Assembly (NCBI GenBank): GCA_002385415.1
Contig: DGDL01000015.1
Coordinates: forward strand, 1 to 10,181
Source of the DNA: Clostridiales bacterium UBA3953
Lineage (GTDB): Bacteria > Bacillota > Clostridia > Oscillospirales > CAG-272
Length of the DNA: 10,181 nucleotides
Reading direction: 5' to 3'
The position numbers and the translations under genes were made by a program. Shown here one piece after another: positions 7,428 to 10,181 of the stretch. How positions within the stretch are numbered: position 1 is the stretch's first letter; every line of letters begins with the position of its first letter. Below the pieces are notes generated by a model. That model was not told the DNA's origin and ran no database searches. It saw only the letters and a list, made by a program, of their open reading frames with translations.

Positions 7428-8132
7428 ATGGAAAAACCACATGTTCTCGGTATACTTGGCGGGCTGGGCCCGATGGCAGGCGCGTATTTTTACGAGCTGC
7501 TGATAACGCATACAAAAGCGGATAGTGACCAGGAGCACATTGATACGGTGCTTTCGGGACGGGCGTCAACGCCCGACCGCACGGCGTTTATTTGCGGCCG
7601 CTCTGACCAAAACCCGCTCGACCAAATGCTTGCCGACGCCAAGAGGCTGGTCGCTTACGGCGCGGACATACTCGCCATGCCCTGCAATACCGCCCATTAT
7701 TTTTACGACAGCCTCAGCCGCTCGCTGCCGGTGCCCTTAATAAATATTGTAGAGGTAACGGTAAAGCGGGCGCGCGAGCAGGGCTGCACAAAAGTCGGTA
7801 TCATGGCGACCGAGGGCACTGTCACAACGGGAACATATCAAAAATACTGCGATGCGGTCGGGCTGTCCTGGGAAGTGCCCTCTCGCGAAGGGCAGGACAG
7901 GCTTAACAAGATAATTTACGACGAGATAAAGCCGGGGAAAGAGCCGGATATGGAGAGCTTTAATCAGGTCGCGCGCGAGCTTACAGAGCGAGGATGTCAG
8001 CGAATAATATTGGGCTGCACAGAGCTGTCGCTTTTGCGCCGCCAACGCGACCTCGGGCCGCTTTATATAGATTCGCTTGAAACACTCGCATTTGAAGCCA
8101 TAAAAGCGTGCGGGAAAGAGATAAGGTATTAA
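7428..8132 (+). CDS. racD: Aspartate racemase (Asp/Glu racemase family)
   Basis: The 234-residue enzyme would interconvert L- and D-aspartate without cofactor by a two-cysteine proton relay. Both cysteines are present in family context: MPCNTAH (C86) and GCTELSLL (C197), one per half of the pseudo-symmetric fold. The N-terminal LGILGGLGPMAG phrase and PDRTAFI mark the aspartate-racemase branch, unlike MurI-type glutamate racemases, which start with a DSGxGG motif. I chose the ATG at 7428, with AAAGG (7412-7416) upstream; the frame is open further back, but the family N-terminus begins here. Its place directly after the D-aspartate-ligase-like gene and before murE indicates that it supplies D-Asp for cell-wall precursors. 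In Lactococcus lactis the racemase and ligase genes are likewise adjacent. Glutamate or broad specificity cannot be excluded from sequence alone. Confidence 0.9.
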   Translation: MEKPHVLGILGGLGPMAGAYFYELLITHTKADSDQEHIDTVLSGRASTPDRTAFICGRSDQNPLDQMLADAKRLVAYGADILAMPCNTAHYFYDSLSRSLPVPLINIVEVTVKRAREQGCTKVGIMATEGTVTTGTYQKYCDAVGLSWEVPSREGQDRLNKIIYDEIKPGKEPDMESFNQVARELTERGCQRIILGCTELSLLRRQRDLGPLYIDSLETLAFEAIKACGKEIRY

Positions 8133-8133
8133 T

Positions 8134-8150
8134 GTGCGGCAAGTCCGCAC
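8134..8150 (+). other. Intergenic hairpin between racD and murE
   Basis: GTGCGG (8134-8139) and CCGCAC (8145-8150) form a perfect six-pair stem around the five-base loop CAAGT, starting one base after the racemase stop. No T run follows, so it is unlikely to be a full terminator. It ends eight bases before the murE ribosome binding site (AGGTGAT, 8159-8165). It might tune mRNA stability or the relative expression of murE; this is inference. Confidence 0.5.
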
Positions 8151-8168
8151 CCCAATGCAGGTGATGAT

Positions 8169-9662
8169 ATGAAACTTAAAATACTTGCGCAGGCTGCCGG
8201 CGCGCCGTGTCCCGAGGAGTTTGCACGGCGCGAAATCGAGGAGCTGACTTATGATTCGCGCACAGCCGCTCCCGGCTCGCTTTTTTTCTGTCTCAGAGGC
8301 GCAAAACATGACGGACACGAATTTGCGGCACATGCCTACTCGCGCGGCTGCCGCGATTTTGTCTGTGAAGAAAAGCTGGACTTGCCGCCCGACGCCTCTC
8401 AGACGATTGCGCCAAACTCAAGGCGCGCGCTTGCGCTCATGTCGGCCGAGTTTTACGGCCGCCCGGCGGACAAGCTCACGCTTATTGGCGTCACCGGCAC
8501 AAAAGGCAAAACCTCGGTCGCATCATATATCCATCAAATATTAAACTACTCGTCGGGGCTGCGCGGCAACCCGCACATCGCCGCGAGCATCGGCACAAAC
8601 GGCATAGATATATGCGGAACCGTCACGCCGACCCCCAACACCACGCCTGAAAGCCTGCTTTTGCACCGAGCGTTTGCCGATATGGTAAGCCGCGGCGTGC
8701 GCTATGCGATAGTTGAGGTGTCGTCGCAGGCTTACAAGACCTGGCGGGTCGAAGGACTGAAGTTCGACATCGGCATCTTCACCAATCTTTCGCATGGCGA
8801 CCACATCGGCCCGAGCGAACACGCGACGTTTGAGGAATACCGCGACTGCAAAGCGCAGCTTATGGCCAACTCCCGTTTTGCGGTGATTGACGCCGACGAC
8901 GCCTATGCCGGTTACATGGCGCGCGCGCTGCCTTCCGGTACGGGGTTTGTCACCTGCGGTATCCGTTCCGCTGCGGATTTTACGGTTACAAACATCGAGA
9001 AGTGGAAAAATCCGACCGCGCTCGGAGTTTCGTTTAATATAAAGCATGGCAGCGGAAGCGTCGCTTTGTCGGTGCCCTGTCCGGGCGAGTTCAGCGCCTC
9101 CAACGCGGCACTCGCGTTTGCCGCGGCGCTCGAGCTGGGCGTGCCGGCAGCCGAGATAGCGGCGGCGCTTCAGACCGCGACCGTTCGCGGGCGGTTCGAG
9201 CTGATAGAGGCGCTGCCCTATGCTACATTTATAATAGATTACGCACACAACGAGCTAAGTCTCGAACATGCCCTTTCCGCACTGCGAGAGTACATGCCGA
9301 CGCGGCTTGTATGCCTGTTCGGCTCGGTGGGCGGGCGCTCGCAACTGCGCCGTCCGCTGCTTGCGAAAGTGGCGGAAAAATACGCCGATTTTTGCATTGT
9401 GACGGCGGACAACCCGGACGACGAGCCGGTCGAAAATATCATGCGCGATATAGTGCGTGGGTTTTCGCTGGGATTTCATGCATACACCTGCATTTCCGAC
9501 CGCGCCGAGGCGATAGAGTTCGCCGTCGAGACGGCGCGCGTGGGCGATGTGGTGCTGTTGGCAGGAAAGGGACATGAAAACTATCAGATTATAAACGGCC
9601 AGCGCGTGCCGTTCAGCGAGCGCGCTTTCCTGCAGATGGCAGGTCGCCGCGCGTATGTATAA
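8169..9662 (+). CDS. murE: MurE, UDP-MurNAc-tripeptide synthetase, probably L-lysine type
   Basis: The 497-residue cytoplasmic Mur ligase adds the third amino acid to UDP-MurNAc-L-Ala-D-Glu using ATP. The N-terminal uridine-binding domain (about 1-95, with LTYDSR and PGSLFFCL) is followed by the ATP domain with GTKGKTS (110-116), a likely carbamylated lysine at K228, and the C-terminal domain with IIDYAHN, DNPD (414-417) and AGKGHENYQ. In diaminopimelate-adding MurE the third motif is DNPR, whose Arg binds the extra carboxylate; here that position is D417. The stretches SSQAY (185-189) and DHIGPSEH (211-218) resemble lysine-adding MurE of streptococci as I remember them, rather than the SSHAL and DHLDYH of the common type. 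This points to L-Lys, or another diamine such as ornithine, and fits the preceding D-Asp bridge genes. The ATG at 8169 has AGGTGAT just upstream. Function as a MurE is near certain; the residue added is inferred. Confidence 0.95.
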   Translation: MKLKILAQAAGAPCPEEFARREIEELTYDSRTAAPGSLFFCLRGAKHDGHEFAAHAYSRGCRDFVCEEKLDLPPDASQTIAPNSRRALALMSAEFYGRPADKLTLIGVTGTKGKTSVASYIHQILNYSSGLRGNPHIAASIGTNGIDICGTVTPTPNTTPESLLLHRAFADMVSRGVRYAIVEVSSQAYKTWRVEGLKFDIGIFTNLSHGDHIGPSEHATFEEYRDCKAQLMANSRFAVIDADDAYAGYMARALPSGTGFVTCGIRSAADFTVTNIEKWKNPTALGVSFNIKHGSGSVALSVPCPGEFSASNAALAFAAALELGVPAAEIAAALQTATVRGRFELIEALPYATFIIDYAHNELSLEHALSALREYMPTRLVCLFGSVGGRSQLRRPLLAKVAEKYADFCIVTADNPDDEPVENIMRDIVRGFSLGFHAYTCISDRAEAIEFAVETARVGDVVLLAGKGHENYQIINGQRVPFSERAFLQMAGRRAYV

Positions 9663-9690
9663 AAACTGACGAAAGGCAGCAGTACATCCC

Positions 9691-10181
9691 ATGAACTACG
9701 CAGAAATGGCGCTGAAAAAGCATTACGAGTGGCGAGGCAAGATTGAGGTTATCTGCCGCGCGCCGGTCACCAGCCGCGAGGAGCTGTCGCTTGCGTATAC
9801 GCCCGGCGTCGCACAGCCCTGCCTTGAGATACAGAAAGACCAAAGCAAAAGCTATGAGCTGACGCGGCGTGCCAACCTCGTCGCGGTTATAACCGACGGC
9901 ACCGCGGTGCTCGGGCTGGGCGACATAGGCCCGGAGGCCGCGATGCCGGTCATGGAAGGCAAATGCGCGCTGTTTAAGGCTTTTGCCGACATCGACGCAT
10001 TCCCGCTGTGCGTGCGCTCCAAAGACATCGACGAGATTGTCCGCACTATAGAGCTTATATCGGGCAGTTTCGGCGGGATAAATCTTGAGGACATATCGGC
10101 GCCAAGGTGTTTTGAAATCGAGCGCAGGCTCAAAGAAGTCTGCGACATACCTATTTTCCACGACGACCAGCACGGCACGGC
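9691..10181 (+). CDS. Malic enzyme (NAD(P)-dependent), N-terminal part cut by window end
   Basis: The first 163 codons are present and the frame is still open at the edge. The enzyme oxidatively decarboxylates malate to pyruvate, producing NADH or NADPH in the cytoplasm. Visible family signatures are SLAYTPGVAQPC with the catalytic Tyr36, AVITDGTAVLGLGDIGPEAA (66-85), the MEGKCALFK segment with the catalytic Lys91, GGINLEDI with metal ligands E133 and D134, and FHDDQHGT with D159. The short bacterial form (about 390-470 residues) is expected from this N-terminus. The cofactor cannot be decided because the Rossmann domain is outside the window. It starts 28 bp after murE on the same strand; AAAGG at 9672-9676 is a distant, weak ribosome binding site. 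No terminator or promoter is visible in between, so read-through from the cell-wall genes is plausible, but a functional link to them is not evident. Confidence 0.95.
   Translation, partial: MNYAEMALKKHYEWRGKIEVICRAPVTSREELSLAYTPGVAQPCLEIQKDQSKSYELTRRANLVAVITDGTAVLGLGDIGPEAAMPVMEGKCALFKAFADIDAFPLCVRSKDIDEIVRTIELISGSFGGINLEDISAPRCFEIERRLKEVCDIPIFHDDQHGT

Noticed and set aside
8541..9248. A 235-codon open frame on the minus strand opposite murE
   Set aside because: Shadow of the murE reading frame; Arg/His-rich low-quality translation with no family resemblance.
1..10181. Mobile elements, CRISPR arrays, tRNA or rRNA genes, phage or toxin-antitoxin genes
   Set aside because: No transposase-like protein, terminal inverted repeats, regularly spaced repeats or tRNA-like cloverleaf were seen on reading both strands.

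Overview
The window looks like a chromosomal stretch from an uncultured, probably gut- or animal-associated member of the Bacillota, most likely class Clostridia. This is inferred from the thiamine riboswitch coupled to an ECF-type ThiT gene, the clostridial-style lipoprotein and MATE transporter, strong sigma-A type promoters, and a base composition of about half G+C. No mobile elements, tRNA or rRNA genes, or CRISPR repeats were seen.

Layout. Positions 1-221 hold no gene I can support. A solute-binding lipoprotein gene (222-1661, +) converges on thiT (1725-2342, -), and a strong hairpin terminator lies between them. thiT has a complete leader on the minus strand: a consensus promoter (2571-2599), a TPP riboswitch aptamer (2445-2549), and a terminator-like hairpin just before the ribosome binding site. 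A second near-consensus promoter (2782-2810, +) points the other way and drives a MATE-family efflux gene (2874-4226). Five more genes follow on the plus strand with short gaps (18-70 bp): a glutamine-dependent asparagine synthase homologue (4297-6135), an ATP-grasp ligase closely resembling D-aspartate ligase (6154-7365), an aspartate racemase (7428-8132), murE (8169-9662), and the start of a malic enzyme gene cut by the window edge (9691-10181).

How the genes work together. The central genes read as a peptidoglycan cross-bridge cassette. The racemase would make D-Asp. The ATP-grasp ligase would attach it to the side-chain amine of the third stem-peptide residue. The asparagine synthase homologue could amidate it to D-Asn. 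MurE would install the third residue. This MurE lacks the Arg of the diaminopimelate-type DNPR motif (it has DNPD) and carries SSQAY and DHIGPxEH signatures that I recall from lysine-adding MurE of streptococci, which fits an L-Lys-D-Asp/D-Asn bridge. The individual functions are known from lactic acid bacteria (RacD, Asl and AsnH). Finding all of them beside murE in what looks like a clostridial genome is the most interesting feature here. The malic enzyme and MATE genes flank the cassette and may share transcription, but their link to it is unproven.
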